From positions 186,001 through 250,000 of the forward strand of contig NZ_MIES01000033.1 in NCBI RefSeq assembly GCF_003054965.1: 64,000 nucleotides of DNA, written 5' to 3'. The translations under genes and the position numbers were made by a program. Position 1 is the stretch's first letter; each line of letters starts with the position of its first letter. The notes beneath the pieces are model-generated. The model ran no database searches and was not told where the DNA came from. It worked only from the letters and a program-made list of their open reading frames with translations. The DNA comes from Saccharospirillum sp. MSK14-1 (GTDB lineage Bacteria > Pseudomonadota > Gammaproteobacteria > Pseudomonadales > Natronospirillaceae). This document shows positions 41,554 to 50,684 of this stretch, piece by piece.

Positions 41554-42651
41554 ATGAAAAGACGTGACGTCATCAAAAAGGGTCTGATGGGTGCCGGTGG
41601 TGTAGCCGCTGCAACCAGCCTGTCAGCACCGGCTATCGCTGAAGAACGCATCACCTGGCGCATGGTTACGACCTGGCCGCGCAATTTCCCCGGTTTGGGT
41701 GTGGGCGCTCAGCGTCTGGCCGATCGCATCACCGAAATGTCCGGTGGTCGTCTGACGGTCGAAGTGTATGCCGCGGGCGAACTGGTTCCGGCCCTGGGTG
41801 CGTTCGATGCCGTTATCGAAGGCTCTGCAGAAATGAGCCACGGTGCTGCGTATTACTGGCAGAACAAGAGCCGCGCAACTTCTTTCTTTACCGGTGTGCC
41901 TTACGGCATGACCTCGCGTGAACTGTCTGCCTGGATTCGTTACATGGGTGGCCAGGAAATCTGGGACGAAGTGTATGACCAGTTTGGCGTGAAAGGTTTC
42001 ATGTCAGGCGATACCGGTACGCAGGCCGGTGGTTGGTTCCGCAACGAACTGAACAGCCTGGATGACATCGATGGTGTGCGTTTCCGTACGCCGGGCCTGG
42101 GTGGTCAGGTCTGGGAGCGTCTGGGCGCGACCGTCGTCAACATGGCCGGTGGTGAAATCTATCAGGCGCTGCAATCCGGTGCTTTGGATGCTGCTGAATT
42201 CGTCGGTCCCTACAATGACCTGGCGCTGGGCTTCTATCAGGTTGCCAAAAACTACTACATGCCGTCGTTCGTTGAACCAGGTTTGGCCACCGAAGCGGTG
42301 GTTAACAAATCCAAGTTTGCTGAGCTGCCTGCCGATCTGCAGAAGATCGTCGAGTATGCCTGCCAGGCGGAATACGATCAGGTGGCGTCCGATTTCTACG
42401 CTAACGATCCGATTGCGCTGCAAACCCTGGTTAACCAGCACGGTGTGCAAGTGCGTTACTTCCCGGAAGACATCCTGCGTGCCGGTGCTGAGGCCGCGAA
42501 GGATATCCTCGGTGAGCTGCGTGACAGCAACGATGCACTGACCAAGAAAACGGCTGACAGCTATTTTGAATCGTTGGCCATCTTGCGGACCCGTACCGAG
42601 CAAGTCGACGGTCGTTTCTTGCAAGCACGCGAGCAGTTCTTCCAGCCCTAA
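41554..42651 (+). CDS. TRAP transporter solute-binding protein, TakP (2-oxoacid) type
   Basis: Periplasmic DctP-family receptor of a sodium-coupled TRAP importer. The leader MKRRDVIKKGLMGAGG has twin arginines and a SAPAIA cleavage site, so Tat export is likely. The body resembles Rhodobacter TakP (AAGELVPALGAFDAVIEGSAE, GDTGTQAGGWFRNELNS, GGEIYQALQSGALDAAEFVGPYND), a receptor for 2-oxoacids such as pyruvate; the ligand is inferred. AGGAG precedes the ATG. 365 residues. The membrane subunits are on the opposite strand immediately downstream, an unusual split. Confidence 0.9.
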   Translation: MKRRDVIKKGLMGAGGVAAATSLSAPAIAEERITWRMVTTWPRNFPGLGVGAQRLADRITEMSGGRLTVEVYAAGELVPALGAFDAVIEGSAEMSHGAAYYWQNKSRATSFFTGVPYGMTSRELSAWIRYMGGQEIWDEVYDQFGVKGFMSGDTGTQAGGWFRNELNSLDDIDGVRFRTPGLGGQVWERLGATVVNMAGGEIYQALQSGALDAAEFVGPYNDLALGFYQVAKNYYMPSFVEPGLATEAVVNKSKFAELPADLQKIVEYACQAEYDQVASDFYANDPIALQTLVNQHGVQVRYFPEDILRAGAEAAKDILGELRDSNDALTKKTADSYFESLAILRTRTEQVDGRFLQAREQFFQP

Positions 42652-42673
42652 GCAGTACTGGAAAACGGCAATA

Positions 42674-42702
42674 AAAAAACCGGCCCTTGAGCCGGTTTTT
42701 TT
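42674..42702. terminator. Bidirectional terminator between convergent TRAP genes
   Basis: A-run, AACCGGC, CCTTGA loop, GGCCGGTT-type right arm (GCCGGTT) and seven T. Usable by the receptor gene (plus) and by dctQM (minus). Confidence 0.85.
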
Positions 42703-42716
42703 GTGTCTGCCATCAC

Positions 42717-44108
42717 TTAACTGTAGAGCAGATTCGGCAGCCAGGTGACGATGCCGGGGAACAGAACCAGTGTGGCGATGACCGCTAACTGCATCAGCAC
42801 GAACGGCACGGCACCGCGATAGATGTCGGTGGTTTTGACCGTCTTCGGAGCCACACCGCGCAGATAGAACAGCGCAAAACCGAACGGCGGTGTCAGGAAG
42901 CTGGTTTGCAGATTGACCGCAACAATGACACCGAGCCAGACCGGGTCGACACCCATCATCAGCAGAATGGGCGCAGTAATCGGCAGCACCATAAAAATGA
43001 TTTCGAAGGTGTCGAGAATAAAACCGAGCAGGAACATCAGCAGCATCACAAAGATGATGGCGCCGTATTTACCGCCGGGCAGGGCGTTAAGGAAATCGTG
43101 TACCAGATCGTCACCACCCATCATGCGGAACACCAGTGAGAAAACGGTGGCGCCGATCAGGATGATAAAAATCATTGCCGTGGTATTGGCGGTGGCGTAC
43201 ATCACTTCGCGCAGATTGCGATAAGTCAGCTTGCGATGGAAAGCCGCCAGTATCATAGCGCCAACGGCACCCACGGAGGCGGATTCGGTCGCGGTGGCAA
43301 TACCACCAAGAATGGAACCCAGCACCGCAATGATCAGCAACAGGGGTGGCACCAAGGTGGTGATGACATCACGGCCCAGGCGCGCGCGATCTTCTTCACT
43401 GGTTTCCAGCGCCGGGCAGGATTCCGGATCGGTGATGGCCTTGAAAATCATATAGCCGATAAAGACAGCCACCAGCAGCAAGCCCGGTACAAAGGCACCC
43501 GCAAACAGGTCACCGACCGATACCGGTTTGGGCGCAAAGTTACCCAGCGACATCTGCACTTGAGCGTTGATGCCCGCCAGCATATCGCCCATAAATATCA
43601 GCACGGTTGACGGTGGAATGATCTGCCCCAGCGTTCCTGAGGCCGTGATCACGCCCGTTGCCAGCGGGGTGTTGTAACCCGCCTTCATCATGGCCGGCAG
43701 CGACAGTAAGCCCATGGTGACCACGGTGGCACCGATGATGCCGGTGGAAGCCGCGAGTAAGGCGCCAACCACAATGACTGAAATTCCCAGTCCGCCACGC
43801 AGATTGCCGAACAAGCGGCCCATGGTAATCAGCAGACCCTGAGCGATGCCGGAGCGTTCGAGCATCATGCCCATAAAGATAAATAACGGCACAGCCACCA
43901 GCACTTCGTTGAGCATGATGCCCATGTATCTCGGTGCCAGACTCGACAGGTTCGATAAATCTAAAGCACCAAAGGCGTGTGCAATGGCGGCAAAAATTAA
44001 CGAGGTACCCGCCAGCGAAAACGCCACCGGAAAGCCAAACATCAGGACACCGATGATGGTGAAAAACATGATCAGGGCGAGGATTTCGCCGATGAGTGAA
44101 GCGTCCAT
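42717..44108 (-). CDS. dctM: TRAP transporter large permease DctM
   Basis: 463 residues with about 12 hydrophobic helices and typical DctM blocks: FMGMMLERSGIAQGLL, ATGVITASGTLGQIIPPSTVLIFMGD, and the C-terminal DTFEIIFMVLPITAPILLMMGVDPVWLGV with QTSFLTPPFGFALFYLRGV. This is the elevator-type transport subunit. The ATG overlaps the dctQ stop by one base (TGATG), indicating coupling. Confidence 0.94.
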   Translation of the reverse strand: MDASLIGEILALIMFFTIIGVLMFGFPVAFSLAGTSLIFAAIAHAFGALDLSNLSSLAPRYMGIMLNEVLVAVPLFIFMGMMLERSGIAQGLLITMGRLFGNLRGGLGISVIVVGALLAASTGIIGATVVTMGLLSLPAMMKAGYNTPLATGVITASGTLGQIIPPSTVLIFMGDMLAGINAQVQMSLGNFAPKPVSVGDLFAGAFVPGLLLVAVFIGYMIFKAITDPESCPALETSEEDRARLGRDVITTLVPPLLLIIAVLGSILGGIATATESASVGAVGAMILAAFHRKLTYRNLREVMYATANTTAMIFIILIGATVFSLVFRMMGGDDLVHDFLNALPGGKYGAIIFVMLLMFLLGFILDTFEIIFMVLPITAPILLMMGVDPVWLGVIVAVNLQTSFLTPPFGFALFYLRGVAPKTVKTTDIYRGAVPFVLMQLAVIATLVLFPGIVTWLPNLLYS

Positions 44109-44656
44109 CAGGCGTGCTCCTCGTAACGATAATCTTCAGGAACCAGGTCTTCGCGTTGGTTCAGAACCAGAATGCTGCGGCCGAGCATGGCCAGGCCTTG
44201 CAGCGCTATCACCAGCGCAAAGACCAGAATAAAACTCTTCATCACGAACAGGCCGGGCATGCCGCCGTAGTTGGATGAGCCTTCCCAGAAACTCCAGGAG
44301 CGCAATACGTAAGGCGTGGCGTAGTGAAGGATGGTGTAGATGAATGGCGCGATAAAAATCAGCGCACCGCCGATATCGACCCAGGCGCGGCGTCGTTTCG
44401 GCGCAGTGCGGTAAAACACATCGACGCGCACATGACCTTCGCGCAGCAAGGTGTAGCCGGCAATGCCCATAAACATGGCGCCATTGAGCCAGACATAGAG
44501 ATCCTGCATCCAGACGAAGCCGATGGAAAAGGCATAGCGCAGTACGACGACGGTGAAGCAGACCAGCACGATAGCCAGCGTAAACCAGGAGAACACTTGC
44601 CCCAGCAAGCGATTAAGATGGCACAGCGACCTGACCATCGAGGCTAGGTATTTCAT
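44108..44656 (-). CDS. dctQ: TRAP transporter small permease DctQ
   Basis: 182 residues with four membrane helices (FSWFTLAIVLVCFTVVVLRYAF, GAMFMGIAGYTLL, and two later) and the DctQ hallmark VWMQDLYVWLNG, followed by LLREGHVRVDVFY. The ATG at 44656 follows AAGGAT; an ATG seven codons upstream is less well placed. It is upstream of and coupled to dctM. Confidence 0.92.
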   Translation of the reverse strand: MKYLASMVRSLCHLNRLLGQVFSWFTLAIVLVCFTVVVLRYAFSIGFVWMQDLYVWLNGAMFMGIAGYTLLREGHVRVDVFYRTAPKRRRAWVDIGGALIFIAPFIYTILHYATPYVLRSWSFWEGSSNYGGMPGLFVMKSFILVFALVIALQGLAMLGRSILVLNQREDLVPEDYRYEEHA

Positions 44657-44904
44657 CGGGGATCCTTCAATATCCATTCGGGCGAACCAGAGGGGTTGGC
44701 CCCAAGCGTCATTCGTTATCGTTGTTGGGACCGGGCCAACGCGCGGTAGTCTACTTTATGACGGGCGATTGAGACCAGCCTGTAAGCTACACAATACAGC
44801 GATAAAGTGCTTTTTTACGGCTGAGCCGATTGCATTCGAAGACACCTTTGGATAGCTCAGGCCAATCAGCCATTCACCATTGATTGAAAGAAGGGGACTC
44901 AGGC

Positions 44905-46248
44905 GTGTCGCAAAGCGTCAGTGAACACAGTTCGAGCAGTCGTATGGATGAGGATGCCATAGGTTGGATGTACGACAAGATCACCGGAGAGGAAGATGCT
45001 CGCGTTTGCAAAGACATCCCTGATTCCGCCTGTCGTCATCAACCGCGCAACTTCTTCGGTTATCTGGCCGGTAACACCTTCAGTAAAATTGCCGATGAAT
45101 TGAGCAGTGCCCGGCTGATTCTGCCCTGGCTGTTTGCGGCATTGGGCGCGCCCATGGCGTTGGTTGGTTTCCTGGTGCCCATTCGTGAAGCTGGGGTGTT
45201 GATGCCGCAGTTGCTGGTGGCCGCTTTGGTCCGCAGTCGTCCAAAGCGCAAAGGCGTTTGGATGCTCGGTGCTGTGCTCTCTGCCGGTGCCTTAGTGGCC
45301 ATGGCGGTGGTAGCGCTCATGCTGGAGGGGGTTGCAGCGGGTGTGTGTCTGCTGGTGCTGTTGGTGGTCTACAGCGTGGCCCGCGGCTTGTGTTCGGTGG
45401 CTGCCAAGGACGTCTTGGGAAAAACCGTTTCTAAAACCCGCCGTGGCACCTTAATGGGATACAGCTCCGGTGTGTCGGGCGTGTTGGTGTTCGGGCTCGG
45501 CCTTGGCTTGATGGCCTGGCCGGAGTTGAAGCAGAACGCCGCTTTACTCGGCGTTTTTTTAGCGATCGCGGCGATGTGTTGGGGCGCTGGCTTGCTCGGG
45601 TTTGCGTGGATTCGCGAACAAGCCGGTTCGACCGAGGGCGGTGGTAATGCCTTTTCCGTTGCGCTTTCACAACTGACGTTGTTGCGCAGTGATCTATCAT
45701 TTCGACGCTTTGTCTGGGCGCGGGCTCTGCTGCTCAGTCTGGCGTTGGCGCCGCCTTACTATGTGGTTTTAGTGCAGCAACAGGGCGGCAGCTGGTTGGG
45801 GCTGGGTGTATTGCTGATGCTCAGCGGCTTGGCCGCCAGCTGCAGTGGACCGCTTTGGGGACGATTGAGTGACCGCTCCAGTCGCTGGGTGATGGCCTTG
45901 GCGGCAAGTGGTTCGGCGGCGGCAGGTTTGGCGGTGTGGCTGAGCACGCAGTTCTTTGGACCTGAGGCCGTTTCACCGCTGCTGGTGGCGTCACTCTACT
46001 TTTTGGTGATGGTCTGTCATGGTGGCGTGCGCTTGGGTCGCAAGGCCTATCTGGTCGACCTGGCCAATGCCGATAATCGCGCGGCCTACGTTGCCGTCAG
46101 CAATACCCTGATCGGCGGTTTAATGCTGCTGGCGGGCTCTGTTGGCGTCTTGGGTGATCTGTGGGGGCCGGCAACGGTTCTGGGGGTTCTGGGGGCTGTG
46201 GCGATTTTGGCGGTGATTCAGGTGTTGCGCTTACCCGAAGTTGAATAA
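44905..46248 (+). CDS. MFS transporter of unknown substrate
   Basis: 447 residues with 12 hydrophobic helices after a 70-residue cytoplasmic, Ser- and Asp-rich N-terminus (DEDAIGWMYDKITGEEDARVCKDI), which is longer than usual. MFS features include GLCSVAAKDVLGKTVSKTRRGTLMGY and GPLWGRLSDRSSRW. The start is GTG at 44905, behind AAGGGG; a TTG seven codons earlier lacks a site. Divergent from dctQ, so a link to the TRAP system is possible but unproven. Confidence 0.8.
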   Translation: MSQSVSEHSSSSRMDEDAIGWMYDKITGEEDARVCKDIPDSACRHQPRNFFGYLAGNTFSKIADELSSARLILPWLFAALGAPMALVGFLVPIREAGVLMPQLLVAALVRSRPKRKGVWMLGAVLSAGALVAMAVVALMLEGVAAGVCLLVLLVVYSVARGLCSVAAKDVLGKTVSKTRRGTLMGYSSGVSGVLVFGLGLGLMAWPELKQNAALLGVFLAIAAMCWGAGLLGFAWIREQAGSTEGGGNAFSVALSQLTLLRSDLSFRRFVWARALLLSLALAPPYYVVLVQQQGGSWLGLGVLLMLSGLAASCSGPLWGRLSDRSSRWVMALAASGSAAAGLAVWLSTQFFGPEAVSPLLVASLYFLVMVCHGGVRLGRKAYLVDLANADNRAAYVAVSNTLIGGLMLLAGSVGVLGDLWGPATVLGVLGAVAILAVIQVLRLPEVE

Positions 46249-46280
46249 AGTTGAATAGAAGTGGGATAACTGAAGGTCGT

Positions 46281-46300
46281 GCCGGGCGAGAATGCCCGGC
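46281..46300. terminator. GC-rich hairpin between convergent genes
   Basis: GCCGGGC, GAGAAT loop, GCCCGGC: a perfect 7-bp stem between the MFS stop and the end of the minus-strand small gene. It has no T tract on either strand, so termination is uncertain. Confidence 0.4.
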
Positions 46301-46310
46301 TGGGCTGGTA

Positions 46311-46496
46311 TTACAACAGGTGAGGATTCATCCGTTTGTAGTCACGCAGGGATTTGCGCGCGAGTTCGACCTTGTTGTAGAGACGCATCCGTTCGGTTTT
46401 GTCACCGCTGCCGTTGGGGTTTTCCTGTACAAACTGACGTTTGGCGTCTTCGGCATCGACGATGGCTTGTTCAAGCTCTTGCAACTTCTGATCCAT
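46311..46496 (-). CDS. Small coiled-coil protein of unknown function
   Basis: 61 residues, very charged and helix-favouring: MDQKLQELEQAIVDAEDAKR, then a short loop NPNGSGDKTER and a second helix LYNKVELARKSLRDYKR. This would make a helical hairpin. The ATG at 46496 has GAGGGA five to six bases upstream; a second ATG four codons earlier is possible. I do not recognise the family. No membrane segment or signal peptide. Confidence 0.6.
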   Translation of the reverse strand: MDQKLQELEQAIVDAEDAKRQFVQENPNGSGDKTERMRLYNKVELARKSLRDYKRMNPHLL

Positions 46497-46508
46497 ATTT
46501 TCCCTCAT

Positions 46509-47035
46509 TAAACCCGTCGGACTGGCGCTAACCCGGTCGAAAAGAACGAGTCGACGTCAATTCGTGGCACCTTGCCATTACGAACTGAAACGAAGATTAG
46601 TTCAGTGCGCCTGTTCGCGCTATGACCGGTCCAGTGACCAGGATATCGGCGCTAAGCCGTTGTCTGACTGGCATCCCTGTAAACTGCAATTGAGCCTTAC
46701 CTTGGTGCGTCGGCCTTTAAAGAGTTCCCTGCATGGGCTCGACGGTAGTGGCCTGATGGGCCGCTATCCTTTTCCATTAATCAGTAACATGACACGCTAT
46801 TGAATCTAGTTTTGTGAGCCAATTCAAACTTTTAGGCGAGTCTAACAGTGGTAGAGTTTGATGAAGAGGCCCAAGCAGGGTCTTCAGCAAACCGGCGATC
46901 ACCGTTTTACACAATGTGGTGTATCAAAATGGCATTGCAAGGTATTGGTAGCGCTATAAGCGCAATACAGCCGGATAACCCGCCAGCTGTAGTGCTGCCG
47001 TTACGCTAAAATCGGTTGTTAACTGGGATGATGTC
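46509..47035. other. Gene-poor spacer upstream of kbl
   Basis: About 620 bp from the small gene to kbl hold no convincing gene. A 79-codon frame at 46564-46803 has no ribosome-binding site and no coding look. Weak promoter-like hexamers (TTGCAA 46935, TATAAG 46955) have only 14-bp spacing. The last 70 bp form the structured kbl leader described separately. Confidence 0.5.
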
Positions 47036-47054
47036 TTGTTTTTAGAACGCAGCG

Positions 47055-47102
47055 ACCCAAGCCTTGGCTCCCAGCCAAGACCGTACCCTTTGGGTTTGTT
47101 TT
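47055..47102 (+). promoter_or_regulatory. Structured leader of kbl-tdh, possible attenuator
   Basis: An inner hairpin CTTGGCT-CCC-AGCCAAG (47063-47079) is enclosed by ACCCAA (47055-47060) pairing with TTGGGT (47090-47095). The right outer arm can instead pair locally, ACCC-TTT-GGGT (47085-47095), followed by TTGTTTT. The two folds exclude each other. The kbl GAGGAG begins 3 bases later at 47105. Confidence 0.4.
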
Positions 47103-47116
47103 CCGAGGAGAGTGGA

Positions 47117-48304
47117 ATGTCCCGTTCGTTATTAACCGCACTACCAGCGCAATTGCAGTCTCTGCGTGAGCAGGGCTTGTACAAATCTGAGCGCATTATT
47201 CAATCGCCACAGTCTGCGTCTGTCGGCTTGAGCCAGGGCTCGGTAATCAATCTTTGCGCCAATAATTATCTCGGGCTGGCGGATGACAAGCGTTTAATTG
47301 ACGCGGCCAAAACAGGGCTCGATGACTATGGCTATGGCGCTGCCTCGGTCCGGTTCATCTGCGGCACGCTGCAAGTTCATAAAGACCTGGAAGCACGCAT
47401 CAGCGATTTTCTGGGCATGGAAGACACCATCCTGTATTCGAGCTGCTTCGATGCCAATACCGGTTTGTTTGAAACGCTGCTTGATGGCGACGATGCCATC
47501 ATTTCCGACGCCCTCAACCACGCGTCAATCATCGATGGTGTCCGGCTGTGTAAGGCGCAGCGGTATCGTTACGCCAATAACGATATGGCGGAGTTAGAAC
47601 GGTGCCTGCAGCAAAGTCAGGACGCGCGCTATCGGCTGATCGTGACCGATGGTGTGTTTTCGATGGACGGCGTGATCGCCAATTTGCCGGCCATTTGCGA
47701 TCTGGCGGAAAAATACGATGCGCTGGTGATGGTTGATGACAGTCATGCGGTGGGTTTTATGGGCGAAGGCGGTCGTGGTACCCCCGAATACCACGGCGTG
47801 ATGGATCGCGTCGACATCATTACCGGAACGTTGGGCAAAGCGCTGGGTGGCGCCAGCGGCGGGTACACCAGCGCCGCTAAACCGATCGTCGACTGGTTGC
47901 GTCAGCGCTCACGGCCTTATTTGTTCTCCAATTCGCTGGCCCCGAGTATTGCCGCGGCCAGCTTGCAGGCACTGGATTTGATTGCCGAGGGTAATGCTTT
48001 GCGTCAGCAGCTGTGGGACAACACGACCTACTTCCGCGACTGTCTCAGCCAGGCCGGTTTTACACTCAGTGGCGGTGATCATCCGATTATTCCGGTTATG
48101 GTCGGCGATGCGGCCTTAGCGGGCCGGATGGCTGAATTACTGCTTGAACGCGGCATCTATGTTGTTGGTTTCAGCTACCCTGTGGTGCCACAAGGTCAGG
48201 CGCGTATTCGTACCCAAATGAGCGCGGGCCTCAACCGTGAACAACTCGAACAGGCGGTATTGGCCTTTATTGAAGTCGGCCGTGAACTGGAGATCATTGC
48301 ATGA
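47117..48304 (+). CDS. kbl: 2-amino-3-ketobutyrate coenzyme A ligase Kbl
   Basis: PLP enzyme cleaving 2-amino-3-ketobutyrate with CoA to glycine and acetyl-CoA; second step of threonine breakdown. Alpha-oxoamine synthase features: [51 protein letters not shown] and the PLP lysine in [15 protein letters not shown]. The ATG at 47117 follows GAGGAG by six bases and gives 395 residues; the frame stays open upstream but without family character. Overlaps tdh by 4 bp. Confidence 0.97.
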   Translation: MSRSLLTALPAQLQSLREQGLYKSERIIQSPQSASVGLSQGSVINLCANNYLGLADDKRLIDAAKTGLDDYGYGAASVRFICGTLQVHKDLEARISDFLGMEDTILYSSCFDANTGLFETLLDGDDAIISDALNHASIIDGVRLCKAQRYRYANNDMAELERCLQQSQDARYRLIVTDGVFSMDGVIANLPAICDLAEKYDALVMVDDSHAVGFMGEGGRGTPEYHGVMDRVDIITGTLGKALGGASGGYTSAAKPIVDWLRQRSRPYLFSNSLAPSIAAASLQALDLIAEGNALRQQLWDNTTYFRDCLSQAGFTLSGGDHPIIPVMVGDAALAGRMAELLLERGIYVVGFSYPVVPQGQARIRTQMSAGLNREQLEQAVLAFIEVGRELEIIA

Positions 48305-49329
48305 AGGCGTTGGCCAAACTGAAACCCGAAACCGGTATCTGGATGACCGATGTTGCCGAACCGGATGTCGGTCATAACGACCTGCTGATCAAGATTCGTC
48401 AGACCGCCATCTGCGGAACCGATGTGCACATCTATAACTGGGACCGCTGGTCGCAACAGACAGTGCCGCTCGGTCTGGTGACCGGTCATGAATACGTCGG
48501 TGAAGTGGTTGGCATGGGTCAGGAAGTGACCGGTTTTGCTGTTGGTGATCGCGTCAGTGGCGAAGGCCATATCACCTGCGGTTATTGCCGTAACTGCCGG
48601 GCCGGTCGTCGGCATCTGTGTCGCAATACCCAGGGTGTGGGTGTTAACCGCGCCGGTGCTTTTGCTGAATATCTGGTGATTCCGGCGTTCAATGCGTTCA
48701 AGTTGCCCGATGAAGTCAGTGACGAAATGGCCGCCATTTTCGATCCGTTCGGCAATGCCGTGCACACCGCCTTAAGTTTTAATCTGGTCGGAGAAGATGT
48801 GCTGATCACCGGCGCCGGACCCATCGGGATGATGGCGGCCGCGGTCGCCAAACACGCCGGTGCGCGCCATGTGGTGGTGACTGATGTGAACGATTACCGT
48901 CTCGATCTGGCGAAAAAAATGGGCGCCAGTCGGGTGGTCAATGTGGCTCAGGAATCGCTGACCGATGTGGTCAACAGTCTGCATATGACCGAAGGGTTTG
49001 ACGTCGGTCTGGAGATGTCCGGCGTGCCGTCGGCGTTTCGGTCCATGCTCGATGCGATGAACCACGGTGGCAAAATTGCCATGCTCGGTATTCCGCCGGA
49101 TGACATGGCCATCGACTGGAGCAAGATCATTTTTAAAGGCTTGGAAGTGAAGGGCATCTATGGCCGGGAAATGTTTGAAACCTGGTACAAGATGGCGAGC
49201 CTGATTCAATCCGGTCTGGATCTGTCACCGATGATTACCCATCGTTTTAAAGTCGATGATTTTGAAGCCGGCTTTGAAACCATGCGCTCCGGTCACTCGG
49301 GCAAGGTGTTGTTGGACTGGACGGCATGA
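48301..49329 (+). CDS. tdh: L-threonine 3-dehydrogenase Tdh
   Basis: Zinc- and NAD-dependent oxidation of threonine to 2-amino-3-ketobutyrate, the substrate of Kbl. Catalytic zinc residues lie in ICGTDVHIY and GHEYVGEV; the structural zinc has four cysteines in [15 protein letters not shown]. The NAD site is [20 protein letters not shown]. 342 residues (E. coli 341). kbl-tdh order is as in E. coli. Confidence 0.97.
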   Translation: MKALAKLKPETGIWMTDVAEPDVGHNDLLIKIRQTAICGTDVHIYNWDRWSQQTVPLGLVTGHEYVGEVVGMGQEVTGFAVGDRVSGEGHITCGYCRNCRAGRRHLCRNTQGVGVNRAGAFAEYLVIPAFNAFKLPDEVSDEMAAIFDPFGNAVHTALSFNLVGEDVLITGAGPIGMMAAAVAKHAGARHVVVTDVNDYRLDLAKKMGASRVVNVAQESLTDVVNSLHMTEGFDVGLEMSGVPSAFRSMLDAMNHGGKIAMLGIPPDDMAIDWSKIIFKGLEVKGIYGREMFETWYKMASLIQSGLDLSPMITHRFKVDDFEAGFETMRSGHSGKVLLDWTA

Positions 49330-49922
49330 GCACGGCTTTTCTTAATGCCCTGGCGAGTTACTTTGTTGTTATCGACCCCATCGGTACGGCACTGATCTTC
49401 TATTCGCTGACCGTGGGTCGGCCGTTTGCATCGCGCTTGAAAACGCTGACCAAAGCAACCGCCATTGCCGCCAGTATCATTTTGTTGTTTGCCTGGGCCG
49501 GTGAAGCACTGCTTACGACGCTGGGCATCAGCATGGATGCGCTGCGTGTGGCCGGGGGGATTTTGCTGTTCAACACCGCCTTTCGCATGATCACCTCAGC
49601 CCCGGTGCCGGACAAACCAACCGAACGCCCTTTGGGCGATATCAGCGTCTATCCGCTGGCCATTCCCTTAATGTCCGGGCCGGGCACATTGACGTTGACG
49701 GTGCTGCTGATGGCAGATGCTGAAGGTTTGAGCGGCCAGGGTGTTGTGATCGCAGCGGCCATGCTGGTGTTGGCGGTGACCATGGCGGGCGCTTTGATGG
49801 CGACGCAGATCCGCCGCCTGGTCGGTAAAACCGGCGACGACATCATTCAGCGTTTGTTGGGCGTGATCCTGGCGGCGTTAGCGATTCAGTTTGTCGCCAA
49901 TGGGATTAACGGTTTGTTCTAA
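49326..49922 (+). CDS. MarC/YchE-family membrane protein
   Basis: 198 residues, six hydrophobic helices, of the MarC (NAAT) family: [18 protein letters not shown], then [17 protein letters not shown] and [21 protein letters not shown]. coli members have no agreed function; an archaeal relative was described as a small neutral amino acid transporter. The 4-bp overlap with tdh suggests a role linked to threonine or glycine movement, which is inference. Confidence 0.88.
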   Translation: MSTAFLNALASYFVVIDPIGTALIFYSLTVGRPFASRLKTLTKATAIAASIILLFAWAGEALLTTLGISMDALRVAGGILLFNTAFRMITSAPVPDKPTERPLGDISVYPLAIPLMSGPGTLTLTVLLMADAEGLSGQGVVIAAAMLVLAVTMAGALMATQIRRLVGKTGDDIIQRLLGVILAALAIQFVANGINGLF

Positions 49923-49925
49923 CGG

Positions 49926-50444
49926 TTATAGATCGGTACCGATCGACAGCAAAGGACCGATGCCATGCTGATAACCAAAACCCGCCGTCAGAGAACCGAA
50001 GTTATAGAGGACACCGGCGCCGGGAATCAGTTCGGCGTCGGCGGTTTGACCGGAACAGTAGCGTTTGTGGGACGCATTGCTTTCCACCACATCGCAGTTA
50101 TTCCACACCAATACCCCTAAGGAGGCGTAGATGGCAATGCGGTCGTTAGGGGCATAGCCTTTCAAGACGGAAATATAAAACGGCCAGCCGGTTTGGATAT
50201 CGCTCTCAATTAAGGTGTTTTGGGAGGTAGCCGGCGGTTCATAAATGATATCCCCGCGATACTCGGAGTGCCCTACAACACCGAGTTCCGCTCCCCAGCT
50301 GTTGGCCATAAAGCCAATACCAAAGTAGGGCGCATCAAAGTAGCCCTGATGACCGCCATAACTGCCCCACAAATAATCGTCTTTGGCCGCCGCCTGACTG
50401 GTGACCACCACCAACATCAACAGCCATCCGAGTTGTTTGTACAT
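49926..50444 (-). CDS. Small putative outer-membrane barrel protein
   Basis: 172 residues from the ATG at 50444: signal peptide (QLGWLLMLVVVTSQAAA), then Gly- and aromatic-rich strands (YLWGSYGGHQGYFDAPYFGIGFM; LTAGFGYQHGIGPLLSIGTDL) typical of small eight-strand barrels. Two cysteines (NNCDVV, KRYCSG) could form a disulfide in an extracellular loop. I know no family name. It converges on marC with 3 bp between. A longer frame upstream has no signal character. Confidence 0.65.
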   Translation of the reverse strand: MYKQLGWLLMLVVVTSQAAAKDDYLWGSYGGHQGYFDAPYFGIGFMANSWGAELGVVGHSEYRGDIIYEPPATSQNTLIESDIQTGWPFYISVLKGYAPNDRIAIYASLGVLVWNNCDVVESNASHKRYCSGQTADAELIPGAGVLYNFGSLTAGFGYQHGIGPLLSIGTDL

Positions 50445-50596
50445 CGGTCCATACTCCAGGGTTATCGGAATCGCGCCTACCTTGGCATTGCCAAGCTGAA
50501 CAGAGCATGACTGCGCCTGGATCTGGATTCTTACACACTTTGCCAAACCCGACTAACCCGGTTGCCATAGCCTGATTGTTAGGCTGGGATAGCCTT

Positions 50597-50624
50597 ATTA
50601 AATAAACTAAAATATTTATTTAAT
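50597..50624. promoter_or_regulatory. Perfect 10-bp inverted repeat upstream of sodB
   Basis: ATTAAATAAA (50597-50606) and TTTATTTAAT (50615-50624), spacer CTAAAATA. It lies 60-88 bp before the sodB ATG in a short AT-rich island. A possible -35/-10 pair (TTTATT 50615, TATCAT 50637, 16-bp spacing) overlaps the right arm, so a bound regulator would affect transcription. It does not match the Fur consensus closely. Confidence 0.5.
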
Positions 50625-50684
50625 TGATTGGCGGAGTATCATAAGGCCCGTCAGCCAAACCCTAGAACGACAGAGGAAATCATA

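Noticed and set aside
46564-46803. 79-codon plus-strand frame in the kbl upstream spacer
   Set aside because: No ribosome-binding site, several Cys/Trp/Arg-rich stretches unlike neighbouring genes, no recognisable motif.
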